A stretch of DNA of 64,000 nt from Alphaproteobacteria bacterium (GCA_019232625.1 JAFANP010000006.1:124001-188000); one strand, 5' to 3'; positions 34,769 through 43,967 are shown, counted from the first letter of the stretch. Translations and numbers: made by a program. Notes: generated from the sequence alone by a model not told the origin.

Positions 34769-36499
34769 ATGATGGCGACGGCATCGCGGCGAGGCGCAGC
34801 GCAGGACGGAATGGTCCGGCGCGCCGTTCGCACGGCGGACCGCGAGGCGGAGATCAACCGCGCGCGCCAGGACTTCCTCGACGCCCTGCCCGTCGCCGCC
34901 GCGGTCGTCTGTCTCGACGGAGACGGGACCCGCGTCCAGGTGGCGAACGACGGCTACGGCGCCCTCTCCCGCGCCGGACACGGCCCTTCCTTCATCGAGG
35001 CGAGCGGGCTGCCGGCCAGGATCGCAGCCTTCCTCCGCGCCCAGACGGCGGAATCGGTGTTCGAGGTCGACGACGGCCAGGGCGTCGCGCCGCGCGTCTT
35101 TTCCGTGCGGATGACCCGGATGCGGGCGTGGCCGGCGCTGGGCGCGCGCGCGCTCGTCACCTTGCTCGAGCGCACCGCGGAAGTGGAGACCGAGAAGAGC
35201 CTTCGCGCCGAGATGGTCCGCGACAGCCTGACCGGCCTCGCCAACCGAACCGCCTTCAACGAGGCGGTCGAGGCGGTGCTCGACGACCCCGCCTTCCAGC
35301 CGGGAAGCCATGCCGTCCTGGTCCTCGACATCACCCGGTTCAGCCGGGTCAACGAATGCGTCGGTGCGCTGGCCGGCGACGAGCTTCTGCTCACCTTCGC
35401 GCGCCGACTCTGCTCGGCGGTGCGGGCGCACGATCTGCTGGCGCGCACCGGCGGCAACGAATTCGCGCTCCTGATGCGCCTCGATCGAGGCCTGGAAGAG
35501 GCGCTGAGCGCGGCGGAGCGGATCCGCGCCGCGCTCGGCGCGCCGTTCCGCCTGTCCGAGCTGGAGATCAGGGTCGACTGCGCCATGGGCTGCGCGCTCC
35601 TCGGCGGGGGCGAGACGCTGGCTGCGGAAGTTCTGCGCAACGCCCAGTTCGCGCTGAAGCGCGCCAAGGGCAGCGGCCGGGTGCGAATCTACGAACCCAA
35701 GCAGGCCCGCGCGGCGCGGCGGCGCTTCAGCATCGAGACGGCGCTCCGGCGGGCGATCGAGGCGGGCGAGCTGCGTCTCGCCTTCCAGCCGATCATCGCC
35801 CTCGGGACCGGCGCCGTCGCCGGCTTCGAGGCGCTCTCGCGCTGGGACCGGGGCGAAGAGGGCGAAATCTCGCCGGGCGAGTTCATCCCGGTCGCCGAGG
35901 AATCCGGGCTCATCGTCCCGCTCGGCCGCTGGGCCCTCGAAACGGCGCTCGCCACCCTGGCGGGTTGGGACCGCGCCGCCGGGCGGGTGCTGCCGCTCAC
36001 CGTCAACGTCAACCTCTCGCCGATCCAGGTGGTGCAGGACGACGTCGCCGCCTTCGCCGCCTCCGCCCTCGCCCGCCACGGCCTCGCCGGCGAGCGGCTG
36101 ACCCTCGAGCTTACCGAGAGCGCCATCATCCGCGATCCGCCGATGGCGATGAAGGTGATAGAGACGTTGAAGGCGTTCGGCGTCAGGGTCGCGGTCGACG
36201 ATTTCGGCACCGGATATACGTCCCTCGCCTATCTGCAGCGGCTGCCGATCGACGTCCTCAAGATCGACCGCAGCTTCGTCAGCGGCATGGTCGACGACGA
36301 GGATTCGGTCGCCATCGTCCGGGCCATTCTGTCGCTCTCGGCGGCGCTCGGCATGGAGACGACGGCGGAAGGGATCGACACGCCCAAGCTCGCCTCCGCC
36401 CTGAAGGCGCTCGGCTGCTCCCACGGCCAGGGCTTCCACTTCGCCGCGCCGCTGAGCGCCGCGGACGCCCTCGACTATTGGCTCGCGCGACGCGCCTGA
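34769..36499 (+). CDS. GGDEF/EAL protein with degenerate GGDEF, probable c-di-GMP phosphodiesterase
   Basis: The 576-residue protein has a PAS-like N-terminus, a GGDEF-type domain (DSLTGLANRTAFNEAVE) and an EAL domain. The active loop of the first is TGGNEFALL: GGNEF instead of GGDEF, with the catalytic Asp replaced, so synthesis of c-di-GMP is doubtful. The EAL domain keeps FEALSRW, TESAIIRD, DDFGTGYTSLAYL and LKIDRSFV, all needed for hydrolysis. It should lower c-di-GMP. No transmembrane segment is visible. Confidence 0.9.
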   Translation: MMATASRRGAAQDGMVRRAVRTADREAEINRARQDFLDALPVAAAVVCLDGDGTRVQVANDGYGALSRAGHGPSFIEASGLPARIAAFLRAQTAESVFEVDDGQGVAPRVFSVRMTRMRAWPALGARALVTLLERTAEVETEKSLRAEMVRDSLTGLANRTAFNEAVEAVLDDPAFQPGSHAVLVLDITRFSRVNECVGALAGDELLLTFARRLCSAVRAHDLLARTGGNEFALLMRLDRGLEEALSAAERIRAALGAPFRLSELEIRVDCAMGCALLGGGETLAAEVLRNAQFALKRAKGSGRVRIYEPKQARAARRRFSIETALRRAIEAGELRLAFQPIIALGTGAVAGFEALSRWDRGEEGEISPGEFIPVAEESGLIVPLGRWALETALATLAGWDRAAGRVLPLTVNVNLSPIQVVQDDVAAFAASALARHGLAGERLTLELTESAIIRDPPMAMKVIETLKAFGVRVAVDDFGTGYTSLAYLQRLPIDVLKIDRSFVSGMVDDEDSVAIVRAILSLSAALGMETTAEGIDTPKLASALKALGCSHGQGFHFAAPLSAADALDYWLARRA

Positions 36500-36517
36500 A
36501 CCGGGCGCCGGCCCGCG

Positions 36518-37726
36518 TCAGGACGTGTCCCTCAGCGCCTCGCCGACATGGCGGCGCGCGATCGCCTTCTGCGCCGCCTCGTCCGACGGGAAGCCGGCGG
36601 CAGCCCACTCCGCCTCGATCGCCTGGAGCGTCCGAGCGACGACCGGGCCCGCGGAAAGGCCCATGGCGATGAGATCGCCGCCGCGCACGTCGAGGCGGGG
36701 CCGCTCCCATCCGGCGAGAAGCGCGGAGGCGCGCGGGTCGCCGTCCCCGAGCAGGAGGCGGTCGACCGCCTCGTCGGCGCCCAGGCGATAGGCGAGCATC
36801 GCCGGATCCGCGGCGTCGCCGGGCGATCGCGCGGCGGCCGTCGTGACCCGCTTCGAGGCCCTTTTCGAGAGGCGCAGCCGCGCCGCCACCGCCGCGGCGA
36901 TGTCCGGCCGGGGCGGGAGCAATGCGGCGAGGCGGCGCAGCGGATCAGGGGGGCGGCCGCCTTCCCGCTCCCGCGCATCGAGGCGCGCCAGCGCCGCCAC
37001 GCCCTCGCCGCCGATCTCGGGCAGCACGGGCTTCAGGATGCCGCGCTCCACCATCAGCCGCACGGTCGCCGCGGGCTCGGGGAGGGAGAGGAGCTTCAGA
37101 AGCTCGTCGGCGATGCGCTCGCGCGACAGGGCCATGAGATCGTTGGCGCGGGCCGTGCAGGCGTCGATCGCCGCGGCGTCGGGCGCCCCGCGGCCGAAAC
37201 GGGCGTGGAATCGGAAGAAGCGCAGGATGCGCAGATGGTCTTCGGCGATGCGGGTCAGCGGATCGCCGATGAAGCGGACGAGGCGCGCCTCGATATCCTC
37301 GCAGCCCCCAAAATAATCGAAGACGGCGAGGCTTTCGGGATCGGCGGAGAGGGCGTTGATGGTGAAGTCCCGCCGCGCGGCGTCTTCCCGCCAGTCGTCG
37401 GTGAAGTCGACCTGCGCCCAGCGGCCGTCGGTCGCGACGTCGCGGCGCAAAGTCGTCACCTCGACCGGCTTGCCTTCGACGATCGCGGTGACCGTGCCGT
37501 GGGCGAGGCCGGTCGGCACCGCCTTGATCCCGGCCGTCTCGAGGCGGACCAGCACCTCGTCGGGGGGGAGGCGGGTGGCGAGATCGACGTCGTTCACCTC
37601 GATCCCCAGCAAGGTGTCGCGCACGCAGCCGCCGACATAGCGCGTGTCGCCCTGTGCCGCGCCCAGGGCCCGCAGGAGGTGTCGCAGCCCCTTGCCCTTC
37701 TGCCAGCGCGCCTTGGGAAGCTTCAC
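36518..37726 (-). CDS. CCA tRNA nucleotidyltransferase / poly(A) polymerase family
   Basis: From the GTG at 37726 the product has 402 residues. The head domain carries RYVGGCVRDTLLG and DVDLATRLPPDE, the nucleotidyltransferase metal site, then ARRDFTINALS and RFIGDPLTRIAEDHLRILRF, the nucleotide-choosing segments. A C-terminal helical domain follows. Such class II enzymes in alphaproteobacteria repair tRNA 3' CCA ends. The GTG overlaps the Nudix stop (GTGA); the long upstream extension of the frame is spurious. Confidence 0.92.
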   Translation of the reverse strand: MKLPKARWQKGKGLRHLLRALGAAQGDTRYVGGCVRDTLLGIEVNDVDLATRLPPDEVLVRLETAGIKAVPTGLAHGTVTAIVEGKPVEVTTLRRDVATDGRWAQVDFTDDWREDAARRDFTINALSADPESLAVFDYFGGCEDIEARLVRFIGDPLTRIAEDHLRILRFFRFHARFGRGAPDAAAIDACTARANDLMALSRERIADELLKLLSLPEPAATVRLMVERGILKPVLPEIGGEGVAALARLDAREREGGRPPDPLRRLAALLPPRPDIAAAVAARLRLSKRASKRVTTAAARSPGDAADPAMLAYRLGADEAVDRLLLGDGDPRASALLAGWERPRLDVRGGDLIAMGLSAGPVVARTLQAIEAEWAAAGFPSDEAAQKAIARRHVGEALRDTS

Positions 37727-38316
37727 GCCGCGAGCTCCAGGCGGCGCGAGAGGTTGACCAGCATCGCCGCCGTCGCGCCCCAGATGCGCCGGCCCTGCCA
37801 CTCGATCTCGTAATAGCTGCGCGGCCGTCCCCGCCACTCGACCGTCCGCACCTTCTGGCGGGCGGGATCGAGCAGCCAGCGCAGCGGCGCTTCGAACATG
37901 TCCGCCACCTCGCCCGGGTGCGGGCGCAGATCGAGGCCGGGCGGCACGACTCCGACGACGGGCGTCACCTCGAAGCCGGTGACGGTGCGGTAGAGGTCGG
38001 CGATGCCGATCACCTCCACCGCGTCGCGGGGAAGGCCGATCTCCTCCTCCGCCTCGCGAAGGGCGGCGGCGACCGGCCCGTCGTCGCCCGGGTCGATGCG
38101 GCCGCCGGGGAAGCTGACCTGGCCGGGATGCTTGCGCATCGTCTTCGGCCGCTCGGTGAGGATGATCGTCGGCTCGGGCCGGTCGACCACCGCGACCAGC
38201 ACGGCCGCCGGCATCGTCTCCCCGCCCTCCTCGTCGAGCGCGTCGCCGGTGAGCAGGACCGGGCTGCGGCGGCGGCCGAGCTCGAGCGCCTCGCGCAGCC
38301 GGTCGGCGAGACTCAC
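37723..38316 (-). CDS. Nudix hydrolase, CoA pyrophosphatase-like
   Basis: The 197-residue protein, from the GTG at 38316, has the Nudix box: GGRIDPGDDGPVAAALREAE followed by EEIGL, preceded by QVSFPGG. That preceding context is typical of CoA pyrophosphatases (NudL-like). It starts at a GTG overlapping the DUF1285 stop and ends by overlapping the nucleotidyltransferase start, so three genes are chained by GTGA overlaps and probably translationally coupled. Confidence 0.9.
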   Translation of the reverse strand: MSLADRLREALELGRRRSPVLLTGDALDEEGGETMPAAVLVAVVDRPEPTIILTERPKTMRKHPGQVSFPGGRIDPGDDGPVAAALREAEEEIGLPRDAVEVIGIADLYRTVTGFEVTPVVGVVPPGLDLRPHPGEVADMFEAPLRWLLDPARQKVRTVEWRGRPRSYYEIEWQGRRIWGATAAMLVNLSRRLELAA

Positions 38317-38882
38317 CCGCCGCCTCCCATCGCGAAGAAGGCGCCGGCGCTCCACAGGCCGGGCGGGTCGCCGCCCTCCTCCAGCGCCAGCTCGGCCAGC
38401 TCGTAATAGACCGGCCGCGCGACCAGCGCCTCAAGGCCGCCGCGGACGGCGAGATAGGGTTGCGGCCCAGCCTCGCCGGCGGCGAAGCGGAGCGGGTGGT
38501 CGGGCCCGGCCACGACGATGTCGCCCGTGTTGAGCCGGAAGGCGAGCCGGCGCTCACGGCCCGAGCCCTCGCTCTTCAGCTCGACGGCGACGAAGGCGGC
38601 GTCCTCCACCGCGATGTCGAGCTTCTCGACCGGGGTCACCAGCACGTGCCTCCCGTCCGCCTCGCGCCTCAGGATGGTCGAGAAGAGCCGCACCATCGCC
38701 GGCCGGCCGATCGGGCTCCCTTGGTGGAACCAGGTGCCGTCGCGGGCGATGCGCATCTCGCTGTCGCCGCAATGCTCGGGATTCCAGCGCTCGACCGGCG
38801 GCAGCTTCTTCTCCTCGGCGAGGCGGGCGATGTCGGCGAGCGACAGGCCTTCGAGGCTGGCGGGAGGCGGCGGGGTCGGCAT
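38313..38882 (-). CDS. DUF1285 domain protein
   Basis: The 189-residue product has the DUF1285 pattern: PVERWNPEHCGDSEMRIARD, then WFHQGSPIGRPAMVRLFSTI and DIVVAGPDHPLRF. The ATG at 38882 is chosen because the conserved part begins soon after; a start at 38939 would add 19 residues of low complexity. The gene heads the three-gene chain with the Nudix and CCA-adding genes. Structure of this family is known but the function is not. Confidence 0.88.
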   Translation of the reverse strand: MPTPPPPASLEGLSLADIARLAEEKKLPPVERWNPEHCGDSEMRIARDGTWFHQGSPIGRPAMVRLFSTILRREADGRHVLVTPVEKLDIAVEDAAFVAVELKSEGSGRERRLAFRLNTGDIVVAGPDHPLRFAAGEAGPQPYLAVRGGLEALVARPVYYELAELALEEGGDPPGLWSAGAFFAMGGGG

Positions 38883-38958
38883 GCGCTCCGGAGGTACGCG
38901 ACGGCCGGGGGGCGCGGCAAGCCTTGCCGCCTCTCCCACGCGCGCCTATCGCGCCGCC

Positions 38959-39708
38959 ATGGCCAGCCCGTTCGAAGGCCCCCGCACCGCCGTCGTGACG
39001 GGCGGCGCCCGCCGGATCGGCGCCGCTATCTGCCGCGCCCTCGCCGCCGACGGCTGGCGCCTGCTCATCCACTATCGCCGCTCGCGGGGCGAGGCGGAGG
39101 CGCTGGCGACGGAGCTGGGCGACGCCCGCACCGTCGCGGCGGATCTCGCCGATCCCGCCGCGGCGCAGGCGATCGTGGCGGCGCTGGACGGGCTCCCCCC
39201 CGCGCGGCTGCTCGTCAACAACGCCTCGCTGTTCCGCTACGACCGGGCCGACGACTTCACGCTCGAAGGCTGGAACGCCCATCTCGACTCCAATCTGCGC
39301 GGCCCGGCCCTGCTCTCGCAGGCCCTCGCCGGCAGCCTCGGCCTGGTCGTCAACCTGCTGGATGCGAAGCTCGCCGCGCCCAATCCCGACTTCTTCAGCT
39401 ACACTGTCTCCAAATTCGGCCTGGCGGGGATGACCGAGCTGCTCGCCCGCGCCTGGGCCGCGCGCGGCATCCGCGTTTGCGGCATCGCGCCGGCCGTCAC
39501 CCTCGTTTCGGGCGGGCAGCGCAACTTCGAGGCGGTCCACGCCCTCAACCCGCTCGGCCGCGGCGTCGAGGTCGAGGAGATCGTCGCCGCCCTGCGCTTC
39601 ATCATTGCCACGCCCACCTTCACCGGCCAGACGCTGGTCCTCGACGGCGGCCAGCGATTTCTGTCGCTGCCGCGCGACGTGCAGTTCTTGGAGCCGGACG
39701 ATGGCTGA
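38959..39708 (+). CDS. Short-chain dehydrogenase, pteridine/dihydromonapterin reductase-like
   Basis: The 249-residue protein has the SDR fold: TGGARRIGAAI near the N-terminus for NADP(H), LLVNNASLF, and the catalytic Tyr-Lys in FFSYTVSKFGLAG. The TGGARRIG start is typical of pteridine reductases (FolM/PTR1). The folB gene overlaps its last 8 bases, which supports a role in folate or pterin metabolism. It is divergent from the DUF1285 gene. Confidence 0.88.
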   Translation: MASPFEGPRTAVVTGGARRIGAAICRALAADGWRLLIHYRRSRGEAEALATELGDARTVAADLADPAAAQAIVAALDGLPPARLLVNNASLFRYDRADDFTLEGWNAHLDSNLRGPALLSQALAGSLGLVVNLLDAKLAAPNPDFFSYTVSKFGLAGMTELLARAWAARGIRVCGIAPAVTLVSGGQRNFEAVHALNPLGRGVEVEEIVAALRFIIATPTFTGQTLVLDGGQRFLSLPRDVQFLEPDDG

Positions 39709-40102
39709 AGCGGTCAAGCTGGAGGGCCTGGTGCCGGAGCGTCTGGCGCCCCGCACCCGCCGGATCGTCCTCCAGGACCTGTCGCTGGAGGTGGAGATCG
39801 GCTTCCACGATTTCGAGATCGGACGGCCGCAGCGGCTGCTGGTCAGCGTCGAGGTGTGGCTGGAGGAACAGGCGTTCGCCGCGACCGACGCCGTCGCCGA
39901 CGCCTGGGACTATGACGTCCTGCGGAGCGGCATCGTCGCCTTGGCGCAAGGCCGCCGCTTCAATCTCCAGGAGACGCTGGTGCGCGAGATATACGACCTC
40001 GTCGCCGCGCGCCACGGAGTCGGCGCGCTGCGCGTCGCAAGCCGCAAGCCGGACGTCTATCCCGATTGCGCCGGCGTCGGCGTCGAGCTCGCCTCCTTCT
40101 GA
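39701..40102 (+). CDS. folB: Dihydroneopterin aldolase
   Basis: A 133-residue protein with the FolB pattern: IVLQDLSLEVEIGFHDFEIG (the IGxxxxE start), VSVEVWLEE, DYDVLRSGIV and the lysine in VASRKPDVYPDCAGVGVE. It splits dihydroneopterin in folate synthesis. It starts inside the SDR gene by 8 bases, so the two are coupled. Confidence 0.9.
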   Translation: MAEAVKLEGLVPERLAPRTRRIVLQDLSLEVEIGFHDFEIGRPQRLLVSVEVWLEEQAFAATDAVADAWDYDVLRSGIVALAQGRRFNLQETLVREIYDLVAARHGVGALRVASRKPDVYPDCAGVGVELASF

Positions 40103-40136
40103 GGGCATCGAGGGATCGGGATGCGCCATCCTCGTC

Positions 40137-40194
40137 ATGCCGGACGGAGGGACCCCATCAAAGTAGCACTTTGATGCGGTCCCTGATCCGGCAT
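40137..40194. repeat. Nested palindromic repeat
   Basis: Outer arms ATGCCGGA and TCCGGCAT enclose an inner hairpin with arms GGGACC-C-CATCAAAGT and ACTTTGATG-C-GGTCCC. A simpler unit with the same outer arms lies at 44088-44108; the inner part resembles 9428-9462. The gap 40103-40281 holds no gene. Confidence 0.65.
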
Positions 40195-40281
40195 CCACCT
40201 TTTCCTTCAGGCGTAATGTCGTGGAGAAGATGGACCCCGGATCAGGTCCCGGGTGACGATTCTACCTGAACAGGATCGGCG

Positions 40282-41130
40282 CTAAGGGCGCCGGTTGCGG
40301 GTGCAGGGGCCGAGGCGTTCCAGCACCAGCCGGTAATCCGCCTCGATCGCCGCCCCCGAGCCCGGCTCCGCCTCGGCGAGGCTCTGCGCCGGCAGGCGCG
40401 GCGGGAGCGAGCAGGCGAGGCGGTACCAGAGCAAGGTCTCGGGCGCGGGCGGCGCCGCGGCATCGTCGACGATCTCGCCCAGCGCCGCCGCCCATTGCGG
40501 CGTCTGGCCCGGCCGGCGAAGCACGGTCAGCGACACCGGGCGCCGGTCCGCGGTCTGCAGGAATATCTGCGTCTCGCTCTCCCCCGGAAGCGAGCCCGGC
40601 ACGTGGAAGGCCTTGCCGACGCCGGTGATGCGGGGCGGCGGCGCGGCGGCCGACGCCTCCCGGACGATCGCGCGCAGCCGCGCGGCGGCGGCTTGAGTGT
40701 AGGGGATCTGGGCGTCGGGCGCCGCCAGCCTCACCTCCCCGTCGCGCCCCCCGACCGGCGCGCCCAGTATCAGCAGCTCCGTCCCTTTTCTCAGCCTTGC
40801 CGTCCTGCCCTTCGCGTCGCGCGGGAGGTCGACGACGTAGCGCAGCCGCGCGGGCAGGGGGCCGGCCGAGCGGATGAGCGCGACCACGTCCGCCTCCACG
40901 TAGAGCCGGCCGAAGCCGGGGCGAAGGCCGGGCGCCTGCTCGTCCTTGACCGCGATCGCCGCCGCTACCCGGACATGGGCCGCCACGGGCGCTGCGAGGG
41001 CAAGATCCGCAAGGTCGGCATAGGTGAAGGCCGGGCCCGCCGCCGGCCCCGAATCGGCCGGCGCGGCGGCGGCCGGCGCCGCGGCGAGGAGGAGCAGCGT
41101 GAGGCAAAAAGTTCGCATCGGCGATTCCAT
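40282..41130 (-). CDS. Hypothetical exported protein
   Basis: From the ATG at 41130 the product has 282 residues; the ATG 12 bases downstream is equally possible. A signal peptide (CLTLLLLAAAPAAAAPA) is followed by a globular domain with TYADLADLALAAPVAAHVRV, then LRYVVDLPRDAKG, TELLILGAPVGG and LWYRLACSLPP near the end. Two late Cys may form a disulfide. It lies on the opposite strand, divergent from the tonB operon. I know similar unannotated periplasmic proteins in sphingomonads; no function is assigned. Confidence 0.7.
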   Translation of the reverse strand: MESPMRTFCLTLLLLAAAPAAAAPADSGPAAGPAFTYADLADLALAAPVAAHVRVAAAIAVKDEQAPGLRPGFGRLYVEADVVALIRSAGPLPARLRYVVDLPRDAKGRTARLRKGTELLILGAPVGGRDGEVRLAAPDAQIPYTQAAAARLRAIVREASAAAPPPRITGVGKAFHVPGSLPGESETQIFLQTADRRPVSLTVLRRPGQTPQWAAALGEIVDDAAAPPAPETLLWYRLACSLPPRLPAQSLAEAEPGSGAAIEADYRLVLERLGPCTRNRRP

Positions 41131-41269
41131 TCCGGGTCCGTAAATTAAGGCTCTGTTTGCCATAGGTTTATCGACCTTTACCCTGCCTGACACGCCCCGC
41201 ACGGGGCAACTACCGGGATGCACAGGAGGATTGCGTACCCTGCGCGTACGCGATAGAGGACCGTCCCTT

Positions 41270-41294
41270 ATCGATGATATGTTGATACATCGAT
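41270..41294. promoter_or_regulatory. Inverted repeat upstream of tonB
   Basis: Arms ATCGATG and CATCGAT, 11 bases apart, lie about 80 bases before tonB. A second inverted repeat GCGTAC/GTACGC lies at 41233-41251. Either could bind a regulator; neither resembles a classical Fur box. Confidence 0.35.
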
Positions 41295-41373
41295 GGAGCC
41301 GTTGGGGTTTCGCTGCGTTGTGATGCTCGGCGCCAATCCCGGCACGACATTCGAGAGGGAGTGTGGCTGATTA

Positions 41374-42054
41374 ATGGCATATGCTGACAAACCGCAGATG
41401 AGTAACAGCCGGATCGCGGCGATCGTCATCGTCGCCATCCTCCATGCTCTTCTCGGCTACGCTTTCGTCACCGGCCTTGCCTACAACGTGGTCAAGAAGG
41501 TTGCGGCCGACCTGAAAACCTTCAATGTGGAGGAGCCTCCGCCCCCCGAGGAGAAGCCCCCGCCCCCGCCGCCGGACACGCCGAACACGCCGCCGCCAGT
41601 GGTCGCTCCGCCGCCTCTGGTCCGCACGCCGGTGGTCTCGCCGCAGATCCAGACGGTCAACATAGCGCCGCCGCCGGTCATCACGCCGACTGCGCCGCCG
41701 GCTCCGCCCGCGCCTCCGGCCCCGCCGCCTCCGCCTCCGCCGCCTCCGGCGCCGCGTCAGGCCGAATCGGTGAAGCCGCGCGGCAACCCGCAGAGCTGGG
41801 TGACCAACGAGGACTATCCCGCCGCCGCCATGCGGTCGGGAGAGAGCGGCACGACGAGCTTCAGGCTCGCCGTCGGCCCCGACGGACGCGTGACGGACTG
41901 CAGCGTCACCGGCTCCAGCGGATCCTCGACGCTCGATCAGACCGCCTGCCGCCTGCTGATGCGCCGCGCGCGCTTCTCGCCGGCAAAGGACCAGAACGGT
42001 CAGCCCATGGCGAGCAGCTGGTCGAGCCGCTTCCGGTGGGAATTGCCGGAATGA
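41374..42054 (+). CDS. tonB: Energy transducer TonB
   Basis: The 226-residue protein has one N-terminal transmembrane helix (IAAIVIVAILHALLGYAFVT), a long proline-rich periplasmic spacer (residues about 50-130) and a C-terminal TonB domain (WVTNEDYPAAAMRSGESGTT, then GRVTDCSVTGSSGSSTLDQ). It carries energy from ExbBD to outer-membrane receptors. It is the first gene of tonB-exbB-exbD-exbD. Confidence 0.95.
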   Translation: MAYADKPQMSNSRIAAIVIVAILHALLGYAFVTGLAYNVVKKVAADLKTFNVEEPPPPEEKPPPPPPDTPNTPPPVVAPPPLVRTPVVSPQIQTVNIAPPPVITPTAPPAPPAPPAPPPPPPPPPAPRQAESVKPRGNPQSWVTNEDYPAAAMRSGESGTTSFRLAVGPDGRVTDCSVTGSSGSSTLDQTACRLLMRRARFSPAKDQNGQPMASSWSSRFRWELPE

Positions 42055-42111
42055 TCCGGCAGCCTCGCCAAATTCCCACGCACGCTTAAGAACGAGAGGA
42101 AAGTTAGACCG

Positions 42112-42912
42112 ATGACCACCCCAGCAGCAGGCCATGGCGGAAACCCTTACGGGCTCGTCGCCGCACTCCAGCAGGGCGGCCTTATCGCCCAAGCCACCTT
42201 CGGCATTCTCGTCATCATGTCGGCGGCGTCTTGGTACGTCCTGTTCGTCAAGCTGTTCGAGCAGCAGAAGATCCTGCGCGAGGGCCGTCGCGCCCGCAGC
42301 GCCTTCTGGTCCGCCGGCACGCTTCGCGACGGCGCCCAGAAGCTCGAGAAGAACGGCGCCTATCGTCAGATCGTCGACGACGGCATCCTCGCCCTCGAGC
42401 AGCACGACAAGCTGACCGATCCGATCGACCAGCACGATTGGATGCTGAACTCGCTGGCGCGGAGCCAGGGCGCGATCGCCTCGCGGCTTTCGACCGGCCT
42501 CGCTCTGCTCGCCACCGTGGGCTCGACGGCGCCGTTCGTCGGCCTGTTCGGTACCGTCGTCGGCATCTACCGCGCTCTGATCAAGATCGGCGCGGCAGGC
42601 CAGGCGTCGATCGACGCGGTCGCCGGCCCGGTCGGCGAATCGCTGATCATGACCGCGCTCGGCCTCGCCGTCGCGGTTCCGGCGGTGCTCGCCTACAACT
42701 GGCTCCAGCGCCGCAACAAGTCGATCATCGAGGAGCTGGCGCGCTTTGCCAACGACCTGCACGGCTACATGATGTCCGGCGGTTCGGTGAAGCCGGCGGT
42801 CACCGCGCCGGCCGGCGGCACGGCCACCCGCACCGGCGGCTCGACGCCGAGCGGCACCACGGCCACCGGCAGCGCCACCGGCACGACCACCTCGGGTCCG
42901 AAGAAGCTCTAA
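42112..42912 (+). CDS. exbB: Proton channel protein ExbB
   Basis: A 266-residue MotA/TolQ/ExbB family protein with three membrane segments (FGILVIMSAASWYVLFVKLF; ALLATVGSTAPFVGLFGTVV; IMTALGLAVAVPAVLAYNWL). It forms the stator with ExbD and passes protons. The C-terminal 35 residues are an unusual Gly/Thr/Ser-rich tail (GGTATRTGGSTPSGTTATG) that looks disordered. Second gene of the tonB operon. Confidence 0.95.
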   Translation: MTTPAAGHGGNPYGLVAALQQGGLIAQATFGILVIMSAASWYVLFVKLFEQQKILREGRRARSAFWSAGTLRDGAQKLEKNGAYRQIVDDGILALEQHDKLTDPIDQHDWMLNSLARSQGAIASRLSTGLALLATVGSTAPFVGLFGTVVGIYRALIKIGAAGQASIDAVAGPVGESLIMTALGLAVAVPAVLAYNWLQRRNKSIIEELARFANDLHGYMMSGGSVKPAVTAPAGGTATRTGGSTPSGTTATGSATGTTTSGPKKL

Positions 42913-42991
42913 GACGTCGGGCGGGGCGGCTTCGGCCGCTCCGCCTGCCAGGCCCGCGAGAAGAGCAAGTCAAGGATAGGAACTCAGAACC

Positions 42992-43483
42992 ATGGCCATG
43001 AGTGTCGGCCCAGGCGAAAGCGGCGAAGAAGCCCCGATGTCGGACATCAACACGACGCCGCTGGTCGACGTCATGCTGGTGCTTCTGATCATCTTCCTCA
43101 TCACGGTGCCGGTGGTGATCCAGGCGGTGCCGATGAAGCTGCCGAAGGTCCGCTACGAGCCGACGACCACCAAGCCGGAGAACGTCTCTCTCTCCGTGCG
43201 CGGCGACGGCAAGGGCGGCTGCGAAGTCTATTGGAACCTCCAGAAGGTCAATTCCGAAGACCTGCTCGATCGCGCCGCCAAGAAGCTGAAGGCGGAGATC
43301 GACAAGCTCGGCGGCCCGCAGAACGTCACCGAGGAGACGATGCCGGAGGCGCATATCCGCGGCGACGTCAACACGCCGTACAAGTGCATCGGCGGCGCCG
43401 TCTTCACCATGCAGCGGGCGGGTTTCGCGCGCGTCGGCTTCATTTCCGAGCCGCCGCCGGGCGAAGTCACCACCCGCCTCTAA
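42992..43483 (+). CDS. exbD: ExbD/TolR-type biopolymer transport protein (first copy)
   Basis: A 163-residue protein with a short N-terminus, one membrane helix holding the proton-carrying Asp (NTTPLVDVMLVLLIIFLI) and a periplasmic domain with QRAGFARVGFISEP at its end. It has an insertion with one Cys (GGCEVYWNLQKVNSEDL) absent from the second copy. It pairs with ExbB in the TonB motor. Confidence 0.93.
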   Translation: MAMSVGPGESGEEAPMSDINTTPLVDVMLVLLIIFLITVPVVIQAVPMKLPKVRYEPTTTKPENVSLSVRGDGKGGCEVYWNLQKVNSEDLLDRAAKKLKAEIDKLGGPQNVTEETMPEAHIRGDVNTPYKCIGGAVFTMQRAGFARVGFISEPPPGEVTTRL

Positions 43484-43515
43484 CCCGCCAGACGCGTTTT
43501 ACGGAGTAGCCCGAT

Positions 43516-43941
43516 ATGGCAATGTCAATGGCCAGCGCCGAAGGCGAGCCGATGATGGACATCAACACGACGCCGCTGATCGACGTCATGCTGGTTCTCC
43601 TCATCATGTTCATCATCACCATCCCGATCCAGACCCACGCGGTGAAGCTCGACCTGCCTCAGGACCAGCCGAACCAGCAGCCGCCGCCCATCGATCCGGT
43701 GAAAAACAAGGTGGTGATCATGCCCAACCGGGCCGTGCTTTGGAACGGCACGCCGGTCGACATGGTGACGCTGCGCCAGTATCTGGATCTCACCCAGACG
43801 ATCAATCCGGTGCCGGAGCTCCACCTCCAGCCGGATCCGAACGCGCCCTACGAGGTGGTCGACGAAGTGCTCGCCGTCACCAAGCGGGCCCATGTCGAGA
43901 AGATGGGTTTCGTCGGCAACGAAGCCTACGCCAACTTCTAG
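43516..43941 (+). CDS. exbD: ExbD/TolR-type biopolymer transport protein (second copy)
   Basis: A 141-residue protein closely related to the preceding ExbD: MDINTTPLIDVMLVLLIMFI with the membrane Asp, then a periplasmic domain ending VEKMGFVGNEAY. Two unlike ExbD proteins in one tonB operon are common in alpha- and gammaproteobacteria and may form a mixed dimer within the ExbB ring. A terminator follows. Confidence 0.93.
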   Translation: MAMSMASAEGEPMMDINTTPLIDVMLVLLIMFIITIPIQTHAVKLDLPQDQPNQQPPPIDPVKNKVVIMPNRAVLWNGTPVDMVTLRQYLDLTQTINPVPELHLQPDPNAPYEVVDEVLAVTKRAHVEKMGFVGNEAYANF

Positions 43942-43967
43942 GCGAGCCCGCACTCTCGTTCGCAGGA

